IMG/VR virus record: IMGVR_UViG_3300030060_000546
Coordinates: 1-29,520 of that record
Reading direction: 5' to 3' (one strand)
Length of the DNA: 29,520 nucleotides
Source of the DNA: a virus
Of this stretch, positions 12,523 to 22,700 are shown in pieces. How positions within the stretch are numbered: the first letter of the stretch is position 1; every line of letters begins with the position of its first letter. Under the pieces are notes generated by a model that was given only the letters and a program-made list of their open reading frames with translations, searched no databases and was not told the DNA's origin. The translations under genes were made by a program, and so were the position numbers.

Positions 12523-14561
12523 TGGCACGGTCAGCACCAGCATTTAGTTCTTTTACAGCAGGTGAAATTAGCCCAAGGTTAGAGGGCCGTACCAATATAG
12601 AAAAATACCGTGAGGGTTTGTCCGATCTTACCAATATGGTTGTTATGCCTCATGGCGGTGTGACACGTAGACCAGGCACAGAGTTTTTAGGGCAGTGCGC
12701 TGGTAGTAGTAATGCTGCTGGAAATCATTTTGTAAGATTAATACCGTTTCAATTTAAAACATCAGACACGTATATTTTAGAATTTACCAATGAAACTATG
12801 CGTGTGTTTCGCAATGATTTGCAAGTTTTAGAATCATCAGGCGTGTCAATTTCTGGCGCTAGTATACTTGGTGATGGACGCCTTGAGATAACAACAAGTA
12901 GCGCTCATGGATTTGGTGGTGGCGATCAAGAAATATTTATTTCTGGCGTTAATGGTATGACAGAACTTAACAACAGAAACTTTCGAGTTTCTGGCAACCC
13001 ACAACCAACAAGTACTACTTTTATCTTAGACGAGGTGATTGGTGGGCGTGTAAATGCATCTGGATTTACTGCTTACACTTCTGGAGGCACTGCAACAAAA
13101 ATATATGAAAAAACTACACCATATCAAAATGTTTTTCTTAAAGATTTAAGATTTGCTCAATCTGCTGATACAATGTTTATTGTTCATCCAAACTTTGCAG
13201 TAAGAACTCTTACTAGATCTGATCACAATAATTGGACTTTTGCGGCTGTATCTTTTACTGAAAACAGCACTCCAACACTTTCTAGCTCTAATAATTTTCC
13301 AAGTGTTGTTTCGTTTTTTGAACAGCGTTTAGTGTTTGCTAATACAAACAATAATCCGCAAACGATTTTTTTTAGTAAAAATGGAGACTACACAAATTTT
13401 ACTACAGGCTCCAATGCTGACGATGCTTTAATTTATACAATCGCTTCAAATCAGGTAAATGCTATTCGTTTCCTTTCTGCTACTCGCGTTTTAACTGTTG
13501 GAACGTCTGGCGGTGAGTACGTTGTTACATCAACAAACGATGGACCAATAACGCCTACAACAACCCTTATACGTAAATATTCTAACTATGGAAGTGCAAA
13601 TATAGAGCCTGTACAAGTTGCTGATGTTACATTGTTTGCTCAACGTGGTAACAGAAAAATACGCGAGTTTAAATTTGTGGGTGATGTAAATACAGGCGGT
13701 TACTCAGCGCCAGACATGACTATATTAGCTGAACACATTACAGATGGCGGTATAACGCAAATGGCTTATCAGCAAGAGCCTGATAGTGTTGTGTGGTGTG
13801 TTAGAAATGATGGTACACTTTTAGGATTGACATACCGCCGTGAAGAAGAAGTTGTTGCTTGGCATAAGCATGTAATTGGTGGCACGTTTAGTGGCGGTCA
13901 AGCTGTAGTTGAAAGTATTGCTACACTTCCAACTGATACAGGCGAAGATGAATTATATATGGTTGTAAAAAGAACAATTAATAGTGTCCAAAGAAAATAC
14001 GTTGAAAAATTAAAAGTTTTTGATTTTGGAAGTAATACAGTAAATTCTTTTTTTGTTGATAGCGGTTTATCTTATTCTGGATCATCAGCTAATACCTTGT
14101 CAGGTTTAGCTCACTTAAAAAATGAAAGTGTACAAGTACTAGGAGATGGTGCATCGCACCCTGATAAAACAATATCTGGCAATGCTCTTACTTTAGATTA
14201 TCCAGTAACAAGTGCTGCTGTTGGTTTTGGATTTGAAAGCAGTATGCAAACCTTGCGTGTTGACAGTGGATCTGTAGATGGAACAAGTCAAGGTAAACCA
14301 AAACGCATACACGGTATAACTGTTAGATTTTTTGAAACAGTTGGTGCTGAAGTTGGCAACGATAGTGGAGAAGTAGATAGGATATTTTTTAGAGATAGTT
14401 CTATGGATATGGACACTGCTGTTCCTATGTTTACTGGTGATAAAGATATAGAGTTTCCTGGTGGTTTTGATGATGACGATAGAATTTTTATAAAACAAAA
14501 TCAGCCGTTACCGTTAACAGTTCTTGCGTTCTATCCACGCATGAACACGTTTGATAAGTGA
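12522..14561 (+). CDS. Tail tubular protein B (nozzle, T7 gp12-like)
   Basis: A 679-residue tail nozzle. The N-terminus, SFTAGEISPRLEGRTNIEKYREG and NMVVMPHGGVTRRPGTEFLG, is the hallmark of the family. The body is beta-rich (SAHGFGGGDQEIFISGVNGM, FAQSADTMFIVHPNF, FPSVVSFFEQRLVFAN), as expected for a six-fold nozzle. It also forms the attachment platform for fibres. Residues about 495-610 (TVNSFFVDSGLSYSG..., with SAAVGFGFESSMQTL) are also typical. It lies directly after tube A; no anomalies are seen. Confidence 0.92.
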   Translation: MARSAPAFSSFTAGEISPRLEGRTNIEKYREGLSDLTNMVVMPHGGVTRRPGTEFLGQCAGSSNAAGNHFVRLIPFQFKTSDTYILEFTNETMRVFRNDLQVLESSGVSISGASILGDGRLEITTSSAHGFGGGDQEIFISGVNGMTELNNRNFRVSGNPQPTSTTFILDEVIGGRVNASGFTAYTSGGTATKIYEKTTPYQNVFLKDLRFAQSADTMFIVHPNFAVRTLTRSDHNNWTFAAVSFTENSTPTLSSSNNFPSVVSFFEQRLVFANTNNNPQTIFFSKNGDYTNFTTGSNADDALIYTIASNQVNAIRFLSATRVLTVGTSGGEYVVTSTNDGPITPTTTLIRKYSNYGSANIEPVQVADVTLFAQRGNRKIREFKFVGDVNTGGYSAPDMTILAEHITDGGITQMAYQQEPDSVVWCVRNDGTLLGLTYRREEEVVAWHKHVIGGTFSGGQAVVESIATLPTDTGEDELYMVVKRTINSVQRKYVEKLKVFDFGSNTVNSFFVDSGLSYSGSSANTLSGLAHLKNESVQVLGDGASHPDKTISGNALTLDYPVTSAAVGFGFESSMQTLRVDSGSVDGTSQGKPKRIHGITVRFFETVGAEVGNDSGEVDRIFFRDSSMDMDTAVPMFTGDKDIEFPGGFDDDDRIFIKQNQPLPLTVLAFYPRMNTFDK

Positions 14562-14569
14562 GTTAAATA

Positions 14570-15106
14570 ATGTGTAATCCTTTAATGCTTTTATCAACAG
14601 TTTTACAGGTTGGTTCTGCTGTTTCATCTAAAAATGCTGCTGACAAAGCTGCTGCTAAAGCATTAGAAGCTGGAAATTTTAATGCAGAAATAATTGAACG
14701 AGATATTGATTTATTAGAAAAATCGCAAAATATTTATAATGCAAATTTTCTTGTATCACAAAATAGAGCCGCAATAAATTTTGAAAGAGATATACAATCG
14801 CAAGCAAGAGTTGGTTTTGGTTATGCTGGCGTTGACATGAGCCAAGGAACGCCAATAGCTGTTTTAAGACAAAGCGCTAGAGAATTTGATTACGAGCAAA
14901 AAGTTAGAGAATTTGATAACTCCGTTGTAAATATGCAAATTGACGATGAACAAGAAAGCTTGCAAATGGCTGCTGATTTATCTCGCATGGAAGGTGGAGC
15001 GCAAGCAGCCGGTCTAAGGGCTCAAGGCACTTCATCTTTATTAACAAGTCTAGCTAACACCGCTTCAACTGTTTATGAATATCCTGGAGCATTTAGAAGA
15101 ACATGA
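14570..15106 (+). CDS. Internal virion protein, T7 gp14-like
   Basis: A 178-residue protein with a hydrophobic N-terminus (MCNPLMLLSTVLQVGSAVSS) followed by long helices. The segment IQSQARVGFGYAGVDMSQGT and EFDYEQKVREFDNSV is typical of gp14-like ejection proteins, which leave the capsid and form a pore in the outer membrane of the host. It starts eight bases after the nozzle stop and overlaps the next gene by ATGA. Assignment follows from sequence style and gene order. Confidence 0.8.
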   Translation: MCNPLMLLSTVLQVGSAVSSKNAADKAAAKALEAGNFNAEIIERDIDLLEKSQNIYNANFLVSQNRAAINFERDIQSQARVGFGYAGVDMSQGTPIAVLRQSAREFDYEQKVREFDNSVVNMQIDDEQESLQMAADLSRMEGGAQAAGLRAQGTSSLLTSLANTASTVYEYPGAFRRT

Positions 15107-16866
15107 AAATACCTACTTACACAAGCACGGCTGTTCCGCAACAAACAAAAACAGGAACTGAGCGTAGAAATATCGTAAGAATGAATGGTTCGCTATTAGC
15201 AGAGGCAGAGTTACAAAAAGCGAAACCTCTAACAGCATTACTAAGTGGTGCGGCACAATTTGCAACTGTGCGCTATCAGGCTGGTCAAGAAGCACAATAC
15301 AATCAAGCAGCTTTAGCTATTGAAGAAGGTATGACTGAAGCAGAGTACGCACTGTCTAACTCTACAGATATTTATAATGTTCTTGATGGCAAGAATAAAT
15401 GGAACGAATTTATGACAGAGTTGCGTGATAAAACGATTAATTCTGTAGACAGTAAGACTATGCGTAGAAAATTAAGTTACGCATTTGAGCAAAATGAAAT
15501 TGCAACACGATTTAGATTACGCGCAATAGTCGATGATAAAATTTTAAAAGCTGAACAGGCAGCAATGGCTGCTCGTATGAAAAGACTTAAAAATGAATTG
15601 ATACAAGGCCCAGGCGCAACTGTAGAAAATTACAATTCTAAACTTGGTATTTTAGCTAACGATCAAGACAAAGGTGTCAAAGGAAATAGATATAATGCTG
15701 ACAAAGTTGCCGAAGCAAATCAAAGTTTACGTGCTGATATTGCATCTGGTTACATTTCAAACACATACGGTTTTGATCCTAATACAGCTTCTCAGCTTTT
15801 TAAAATGCTTGATTTACAAGATGAAGTTAAGGCTGGCACTATAACTGAACAAGAAGCAATGTTGCTAACTGGTATTAATGATCCCTACGCGCTGCATGTA
15901 TTGTACAACATTGATCGAAATGTGGCTACGAAACTGATACAAGACAATTTAGCTTTGTCATTAAAATTTTATGATGCAGAACAAAAATTAGAAAAAGATC
16001 AAGAAGATGACATTAACGCTATGCACACTAAAGCATATAACTTTGTCATATCTGTTCAAGATGCAGATGAGGTCAGTGCAACAACTCTGCAACAATTAAT
16101 GATCCCACAAGCTTATGATAATCTTACAGGTTCTGACAAAGCAGAAACAATACCTGGAGTGCGAGCAAAAACAATTTTACGTGATTATTTAAATGCACAA
16201 ATGTGGGCAAACCCAGCGCAACAAGAGCGCATGAATCAAGAAATTGATAGAGCTACAGAGTTTAAGTTTGCGCCGGCTGGTGAAGGTAGCCAAGCACGTT
16301 ACAGCGAACTTTATGCCTTAGCAGAGCGTGGGCAACTTACAGTTGATGAGCTTAACACAGATACATTTAGAATAACTGGCGAGCAACATAGAGCTTTGTA
16401 TATGAAAATTTCTAACGAGTCAGACGAGGCTCTCAACGAGGGCTCTAAGCTTTTAAAAAGACAATTTAGGTACAACGAACAAGCAGCCGCTGATGGTAAC
16501 GACAGGTTGGCGCAAGCATCTAAGACTGCTTTTGAAGCCGCTGACTTTGAGTTACAAAATGAGCATATGCGGCGTCAAGCTGCTGGCGATCCTATGACAA
16601 GGACACAAATACAAGAATTTGCTTTGAAACAAATAGAGTTGTTCGGCGAATCTTATCGTGCAGAATTACAAATAGAATACGAAGCTGACATTGCTTCAAT
16701 ACAAGTAAATCTCCCTGGTTTAACTATTAATCCTAGTGATCCCTTAACATCTATGGATGTATATTTTAATGGTTTGCCAGAAGCAGTACAAGATCAACGT
16801 AGAACTGTTTTTGCAGCTTCTAAAGCAAGATTGCGCGGTAAGTACTCTAATCAAGGATTGTTTTGA
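15103..16866 (+). CDS. Internal virion protein, T7 gp15-like
   Basis: A 587-residue, mostly helical protein in the place of T7 gp15. It shows long coiled-coil-like stretches rich in Ala, Gln and Glu (residues about 50-180), with FMTELRDKTINSV and SKTMRRKLSYAFEQNEIAT. Proteins in this position are ejected with the genome and span the periplasm. No enzymatic motif is visible. Overlaps: ATGA with the previous gene and TGATG with the next. The assignment depends on order and general similarity, not on a catalytic signature. Confidence 0.7.
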   Translation: MKIPTYTSTAVPQQTKTGTERRNIVRMNGSLLAEAELQKAKPLTALLSGAAQFATVRYQAGQEAQYNQAALAIEEGMTEAEYALSNSTDIYNVLDGKNKWNEFMTELRDKTINSVDSKTMRRKLSYAFEQNEIATRFRLRAIVDDKILKAEQAAMAARMKRLKNELIQGPGATVENYNSKLGILANDQDKGVKGNRYNADKVAEANQSLRADIASGYISNTYGFDPNTASQLFKMLDLQDEVKAGTITEQEAMLLTGINDPYALHVLYNIDRNVATKLIQDNLALSLKFYDAEQKLEKDQEDDINAMHTKAYNFVISVQDADEVSATTLQQLMIPQAYDNLTGSDKAETIPGVRAKTILRDYLNAQMWANPAQQERMNQEIDRATEFKFAPAGEGSQARYSELYALAERGQLTVDELNTDTFRITGEQHRALYMKISNESDEALNEGSKLLKRQFRYNEQAAADGNDRLAQASKTAFEAADFELQNEHMRRQAAGDPMTRTQIQEFALKQIELFGESYRAELQIEYEADIASIQVNLPGLTINPSDPLTSMDVYFNGLPEAVQDQRRTVFAASKARLRGKYSNQGLF

Positions 16867-19730
16867 TGGCTGATTTATTAAGCAACGATACAGATCTAGA
16901 AATGGAAAAATATTTTGAAGCAGAAACGCTTTCGTTTGCAGGTTTAGATCCAGCTATTATAAAAAACAAACAAAGTATTTTTAATCCAGAAACAAAAACA
17001 AATGAAATACTTACACCTATGGATAAAGGTGGTTACTTTAAAATTGGTGAAGAGCCGGTAGAGGTTATGTCGGAAGCACCGATGCAACCGGCTATGCCAG
17101 GCAATAACATTGATCAAATACCTTTAGATCTAGCAGCACAAGAGGTTGCAGAGTATGCAAAAAGATTAGAAAACGATGTTGGAAAATTTGACGTAGCAGA
17201 TCTAGAGGCAGCAGGTTACACTGGCGAACAAATAGAAGCTGGTATGAATTTAATGAAACCAGCAGAAGAAACTCCTACAGTACAACCTATGACATCAGAA
17301 GAGCTTGCTACGGCAATAGCTAATGGCGAGCCTATGATAGGGCCATACGATCCTACCTTACGTGAGGAAGGTGTCGTTGCTATAAAAAGTTTTGTTATAG
17401 ATCTTGCGGTAAATGGTTTGCGTGATGAGTTACTAGAAGCAAATCCAAATTTGACTGAACAACAAATACAACAAGAGATAGAAGCTCGTATGCCTGAGTT
17501 TGAAAACAATGCTGGTGTCTACAGCAATATGTTTTTTGGTACAGGCAATCCATTAGGTGTTGGTATTGCTGACTTTGCAACTCTTGGACTTATGGATATG
17601 CAAGAAGGTGCAAGAATGTTTGCACAAGGCCGTGATCGGGGCGAAGGTGGTGACGTAGTTAAAAGAGCCCTAGGTGCAGCATTAATGCTTGCCGGCGCTG
17701 CTGAGGCTACTGGTGTTGGCTATGGTTTTGGTAAATTGTTAAAACGTGGCATTAAAGCTATCGAACCTAAAATTTCAAACATGGGTAATGTTGTTAAACA
17801 AAGAATTAACCAGCCTGGAGAAATGCCTACAGTAGGTATGTTTGGCGGTAATTTTCAAAACATGTTTTTAGGACCAGGTCAAAAGAGATCTTTTTATGTA
17901 GGTGCTAGAGCAGGTGGCGATCAAAACGCTAACGCAGTAAATCGTGTGCAAGAAATTTCTAAAACTAAAGGAAATAAAAGAGTAAAAATTGAAGATCTTG
18001 CAGATTATTTTGAAGAAAACCATTTACAAATTTACGGTAGAAAACTTAATCCAGATGTAGATAAAGACTTCAATTTAGCTGCTGATGCAGCTGCTGATGA
18101 AATTTTGTATCAAATGGATCAAGCTGTAAACGGTATTGGCTGGTATGATAAAGATGTTAAAAAAACATTTGCATTAATGGCGCAAACACCAGGGCTGGAA
18201 GAATTAGCTGATAATGAAACATTGCGAGTCATTTGGTCAGCTATTGCTGCTCCTACATCAATAGGAAATAAAGTTAATAATAATACTCGTGCAGCAACGG
18301 CTGCATTTTTGCAATATTTAAAAACAGGTAAAGTTCCAATTAATCCACCCTTAAAAGGTGCAACAACAGAAGGTATTTCTGGAGCAGGGTGGGGATTAAA
18401 ACAGCAATCGGTTGCTGCTGGCATGAAAGTAATATCTTATCTTATTGACACAAAAGGACCAGAGGGTTTTGCAGATTGGTGGTTATCTCCGCACACATTA
18501 GCTGAAATTACAGCAGTTAGAAAAGCAGCCGGTCTAAGCAGTGGGCCAGTAGGCGTTGGCGGTGGTAAAGATAGTGTTCATTTAGGAGCTATGGTTTTAG
18601 GTGATAAAACTGGACCTTATTCACTTAACATAAATGGTTATGAGGGAACAACAAAAGACATTTGGTTTTCTAGATCTTATAACAGACACTTTGGTAACAT
18701 GAAAAACCCAGACGGTTCTGTAGCCGGTCAACCACGTAATCAAGTAGAACGAAGACGTATGGAGCAATTTACATTAAAAGTAATTGACAATTTAGAAGGT
18801 TTAGGATTATCAGAGCAAGACGCTCAAGCGGTACTGTGGTTTTATGAGCAAGGCCTATTTACAGATTTAGGTGTTGTTTCTCGTCCAGGTTCGTTTTCAG
18901 AAGCAATGGAGAAAATATCTAATGAGTTACGATCAGGAGTTCGCGCAAGCGATGAAAATAAAATTGGAACTGAATCGGCAACAGCGGAAATCTCAGGGTT
19001 CAGATCAGTCAGTCAACCAAAGAGGACCGTTCGATCGACAAGAAGAAATCAACAAATTGATGACGAACAATCCAGGCCTTACGCGCGAGAAAGCGGAGAA
19101 GGGTCTGAAGGAACTGGGCTTTTAGTTTTAAGTCCAAACGAAAATTTACAATCTATATACAATAAATCTAATTTAGCTTTACCAAAAATTTCCGAAACAA
19201 AAGCTAGTGATACTGCTAATCAATACAATTTAGACATGACAAGTGCTATGTCTAATCATGAATTTGCAGCACAAGTTGAAATAAAATCACCACAAGATCT
19301 TGCAGATGCAAGGTTGTTTAGAACAGAAAACGGCAGTGGTTTTGCCATAAAATCAGATGGTGATATTGTTGCAGTATTTCAATCTGCAAACGAAAATCAA
19401 AGTGTTGGCTATGCAATGATTCAAGCAGCAGTAGAAGCTGGTGGAAGAAAGCTAGATGCTTTTGAAACATTTTTACCAGGCATATACGAAACGGCTGGGT
19501 TTAGACCGGTTGCTCGTTTAGGTTGGAGTGATGAGTTTGCCCCACCAAATTGGAATAAAGAAACATTTAAAGATTTTAATAATGGCGAACCTGATGTAGT
19601 ATTCTACGTGTATGATCCAGATTATTTTGGCGGCGCTACAGATGTTGTTAAGTTTAATAGTTATGATGAAGCTGTTGCCGCACAAGAAAAAGAAATTTCT
19701 AGATTGAGAGAAACAATAGATGGCTATTGA
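16866..19730 (+). CDS. Large ejection protein with polyvalent-protein domain and C-terminal GNAT-like domain
   Basis: A 954-residue protein. The N-terminal third is acidic and low complexity, followed by a glycine/alanine-rich helix that could enter a membrane (residues about 265-295). Residues about 390-655 (GWYDKDVKKTFALM, ETLRVIWSAIAAPTSIGNKV, HLGAMVLGDKTGPYSLNING, KDIWFSRSYNRHFG) match a domain found in phage polyvalent proteins. A linker (about 687-754) is overprinted by a second frame. Residues about 785-920 (SVGYAMIQAAVEAGGRKLDAFETF, YETAGFRPVARL, PDVVFYVYDP) look like a GNAT-fold domain. It is probably ejected into the host. I chose the ATG at 16866 rather than an in-frame TTG at 16863. 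Confidence 0.7.
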   Translation: MADLLSNDTDLEMEKYFEAETLSFAGLDPAIIKNKQSIFNPETKTNEILTPMDKGGYFKIGEEPVEVMSEAPMQPAMPGNNIDQIPLDLAAQEVAEYAKRLENDVGKFDVADLEAAGYTGEQIEAGMNLMKPAEETPTVQPMTSEELATAIANGEPMIGPYDPTLREEGVVAIKSFVIDLAVNGLRDELLEANPNLTEQQIQQEIEARMPEFENNAGVYSNMFFGTGNPLGVGIADFATLGLMDMQEGARMFAQGRDRGEGGDVVKRALGAALMLAGAAEATGVGYGFGKLLKRGIKAIEPKISNMGNVVKQRINQPGEMPTVGMFGGNFQNMFLGPGQKRSFYVGARAGGDQNANAVNRVQEISKTKGNKRVKIEDLADYFEENHLQIYGRKLNPDVDKDFNLAADAAADEILYQMDQAVNGIGWYDKDVKKTFALMAQTPGLEELADNETLRVIWSAIAAPTSIGNKVNNNTRAATAAFLQYLKTGKVPINPPLKGATTEGISGAGWGLKQQSVAAGMKVISYLIDTKGPEGFADWWLSPHTLAEITAVRKAAGLSSGPVGVGGGKDSVHLGAMVLGDKTGPYSLNINGYEGTTKDIWFSRSYNRHFGNMKNPDGSVAGQPRNQVERRRMEQFTLKVIDNLEGLGLSEQDAQAVLWFYEQGLFTDLGVVSRPGSFSEAMEKISNELRSGVRASDENKIGTESATAEISGFRSVSQPKRTVRSTRRNQQIDDEQSRPYARESGEGSEGTGLLVLSPNENLQSIYNKSNLALPKISETKASDTANQYNLDMTSAMSNHEFAAQVEIKSPQDLADARLFRTENGSGFAIKSDGDIVAVFQSANENQSVGYAMIQAAVEAGGRKLDAFETFLPGIYETAGFRPVARLGWSDEFAPPNWNKETFKDFNNGEPDVVFYVYDPDYFGGATDVVKFNSYDEAVAAQEKEISRLRETIDGY
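18922..19125 (+). CDS. Possible overprinted small gene (67 aa) inside the large ejection protein
   Basis: In the +1 frame relative to the host gene lies an ATG preceded by GGAG ten bases upstream (18908-18911), opening a 67-codon frame. The product (MSYDQEFAQAMKIKLELN..., FDRQEEINKLMTNNPGLTRE, KAEKGLKELGF) reads as a real hydrophilic helical protein with a UBA-like NPGLTREKAEKGLKELGF end. I recall similar ends on small phage proteins, but not securely. The host frame here is an Arg/Ser/Gly-rich linker without a domain, as expected of overprinting. It could also be chance. Confidence 0.45.
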   Translation: MSYDQEFAQAMKIKLELNRQQRKSQGSDQSVNQRGPFDRQEEINKLMTNNPGLTREKAEKGLKELGF

Positions 19731-22700
19731 TCCAACAGAAGTAGCAGAACAACAAGAGCAGCAACAGCGCATTAACATTGCTGGGGCTCCTAAAGAGTTT
19801 GCTAAAGGACCAGATAGAGAAGGTGAGTTTGAAGTAGCATTTGGTGCTGGCGGTGTTTTGAACCTTTTGAAAAAATTAGATGGCCCTAGTGCAAAACCAG
19901 ATGTTCCTATTGATGATACTGGTGTTGTAAAAGAAGGTCCAAGAATACCTACGCCACAAGAAAAAGGACTTGTGCAAGACGGTCAGTTTTCTGAAACTGC
20001 AACAAAAAGATCTTTAGCTCCTAAGCTTATGTCTCCAGAAGGTGTAGAAAAGTTTGAATCACAAGGATTAAAAGCACCGGCAATAGGCGAAGAAGTTCCA
20101 ATAAATGCAATACAAGACGCGCAACAAGCGCTAGATCAAGAAGCTTTAGATGCAGAAGCATTAGCTGTTGACGTAAATAAACAAGCGCAAAACGCGATGA
20201 ACGCGCAAGCTAAAGGTTACAAAGCAGAAACAGCCATTGCTGATGAAACAAAAACTGATGAAGTGTTAACTTACATTGCTAGCAAAGAAACAAACATCAA
20301 AGCATTAAAAGACGGTGGTGATTTTAGTTTTGATTTTATCGATACAGATGACGATGTTAAAAAAATTATTACTGCTATTGGTGAAGTTTACTCTGATGAA
20401 ACTGTTGCGCGAACACGAGGCAAGATTAGCAATAATGTTACTATGGATGAGGCGCATGGTTTAGTTGCTGATGAAATTGGTTTTTCTAGATCTTTGTTAA
20501 ATAGAAAAATTGGTGATAGGCCGTTGACCGCTGCTGAGTTTGTTGGGGCTCGCGAGTTGTTAGTTAAAAGTGCAGCTAGGTTAGAAGAACTGGCAAGACT
20601 TATAAAAGCTGGCGGTACAGATGCAGCAACACGTTTAAAGTTTCGTAGGCAGTTATCTATTCATACAGGCATACAATTACAATTAAAAGGCGCACAAACA
20701 GAAGCAGCGCGAGCGTTACAATCTTTTCAAATAAAAGTAACTGGAGAAATGGACGCTACAAGGTTTAGCGAAGAAGCTCAAAGAGTATTGAATGAAAGTG
20801 GCGCTGGAGAAATTACTGAAGCATTAGCAGATAGATTGTTAAAAGTCGGTGCTAATGGCAAAATAAATAATAATTACATGGAAGCTATTAATGATTTTAC
20901 GAGAGTTGGTAGCTACGCAAAAAGCAAAAGAATGGTACACGAAGCGTACCTAGCAGGGCTCTTGTCCTCGCCAGCTACGCAGTTTAAAAATTTTATAGGC
21001 ACTGCATCATTTATGTTGTTTCAGCTACCTACAGAAATAGTAGCCGGCGTGTATGGAGATGTTATCAGGGGTGGACGTAAGCAGTTAGGTATGCAGTACC
21101 CAATCAGTGAAGATCAAGTATATGTTGAGGATGCTTTTCTTAGAGTAAAAGGATGGAGCGATGCGTTTGGTGACGCTTTAAAAGCTGCATCTATTGCCTG
21201 GCGAACAGAAATGCCAGCCGGTGCTAGTAAGTTAGATGTTGAACAATACGCTGCAACTGTTGGTGAAAGTAATAGTTTCTTTAGCAAATCACTAGATGAG
21301 CTTGGCAAGCGCATGCGAATACCATTTAGGCTATTGCTAGCAGCAGATGAATTTACAAAAACAATTTCTCAGCGTGGTGAATTTTATACATTACTAAATA
21401 AACGTTATCAGCATTCGTTACGTAATGGCATGACAGAACAGCAAGCTTCAGATGAGGCAGCTATGTTGTTACTAGATCCAACGGCTGTTGCTGATGATTT
21501 AAATAACAAAGCAAGGTTTGACACTTTGCAATCTGACTTAGGGTTTTTTGGACAAATAACCGGACGGTTTCAAAGAACTTTGTTTGGTAGGTTTATATTA
21601 CCGTTTGCTACGGCTCCTACAAATGCGTTGCTTAGAACTATGGAATATACACCATTTAGTAAAACAGCTATAGATTTATTGGGTAGAAACGGTCCACAAA
21701 AACAACAGCTAGCTATGGGTAAATTAACCCTTGGTTCTGCTATCCTATTTAAAACGCAACAAGCTGCAATGGATGGCAAAATAACTGGTGGTTTTCCAGA
21801 AACAGCAGCGCAAAGAAATGCATTACCTAGGGGTTGGCAACCTTATAGTTTTGTTCTTAAAGGTGAAGGTTTTCCAGAGGGTAAACCTTTGTACGATAGG
21901 TTCGGTGTTCCTAATGGTCCATTAATATACATGAGCTATGCAGGGTTTGAGCCTGTTGGTGGGTTGTTAGCTATAAGTGCTGACACAGTACAACGCTTGA
22001 ATAGCACTGATGATCCAGGTTTACGTAATACGTTTGTTGGTGCTGCTGCAATAGCAACAGCAGAATATTACAAAGAGTTGCCTATGCTGCAAGGTATAGC
22101 CGATACACTTTCATTTTTAGATGGTTTTGATCCAGCAAAACTTGCAAGAAGTTATGCAGAAAATACAACTATTGTTCCTGGTTTACCGCACCCATTAAGT
22201 TCGTTGCAAAGAATGTTTACGCGAATAGCTGATCCTACAAAAACAAAACCAAAAGGTGATTTTGAATATTATACACTTGATGATGTTATGGAACAGTACA
22301 CAGATGAAGATGGAGTTATAAAATACTTTTTTGAAGATGCTGAAGGTAAACCAAGATTAGATTTAGTAGGTTTGCCAAAGACTGACTCTGGTAGACAGAT
22401 ATACGAATTTTTTACAACAATGAACTCAATGCGCCGGCAAGATACATTTGTTCAAAGTGAAAGAGATCTTAACGCAATAAAATATGATACGTTTGGTGTG
22501 CCTCTAGGATCAGATGAATTTAGTTTTGCTAACAATCCTATTGCTGCAATATTTGGTAATATTACTGGTTTACGTATGAAAGCTAGTGGTGAATTACAAA
22601 ACTATGAAAAAGAACTTTTACGTTTGCATGATGTTACAGGTGATTGGCCTCTTACAAATCCCAGAGAATATAAAGGTGTGCCGCTTACATATGGTATGCA

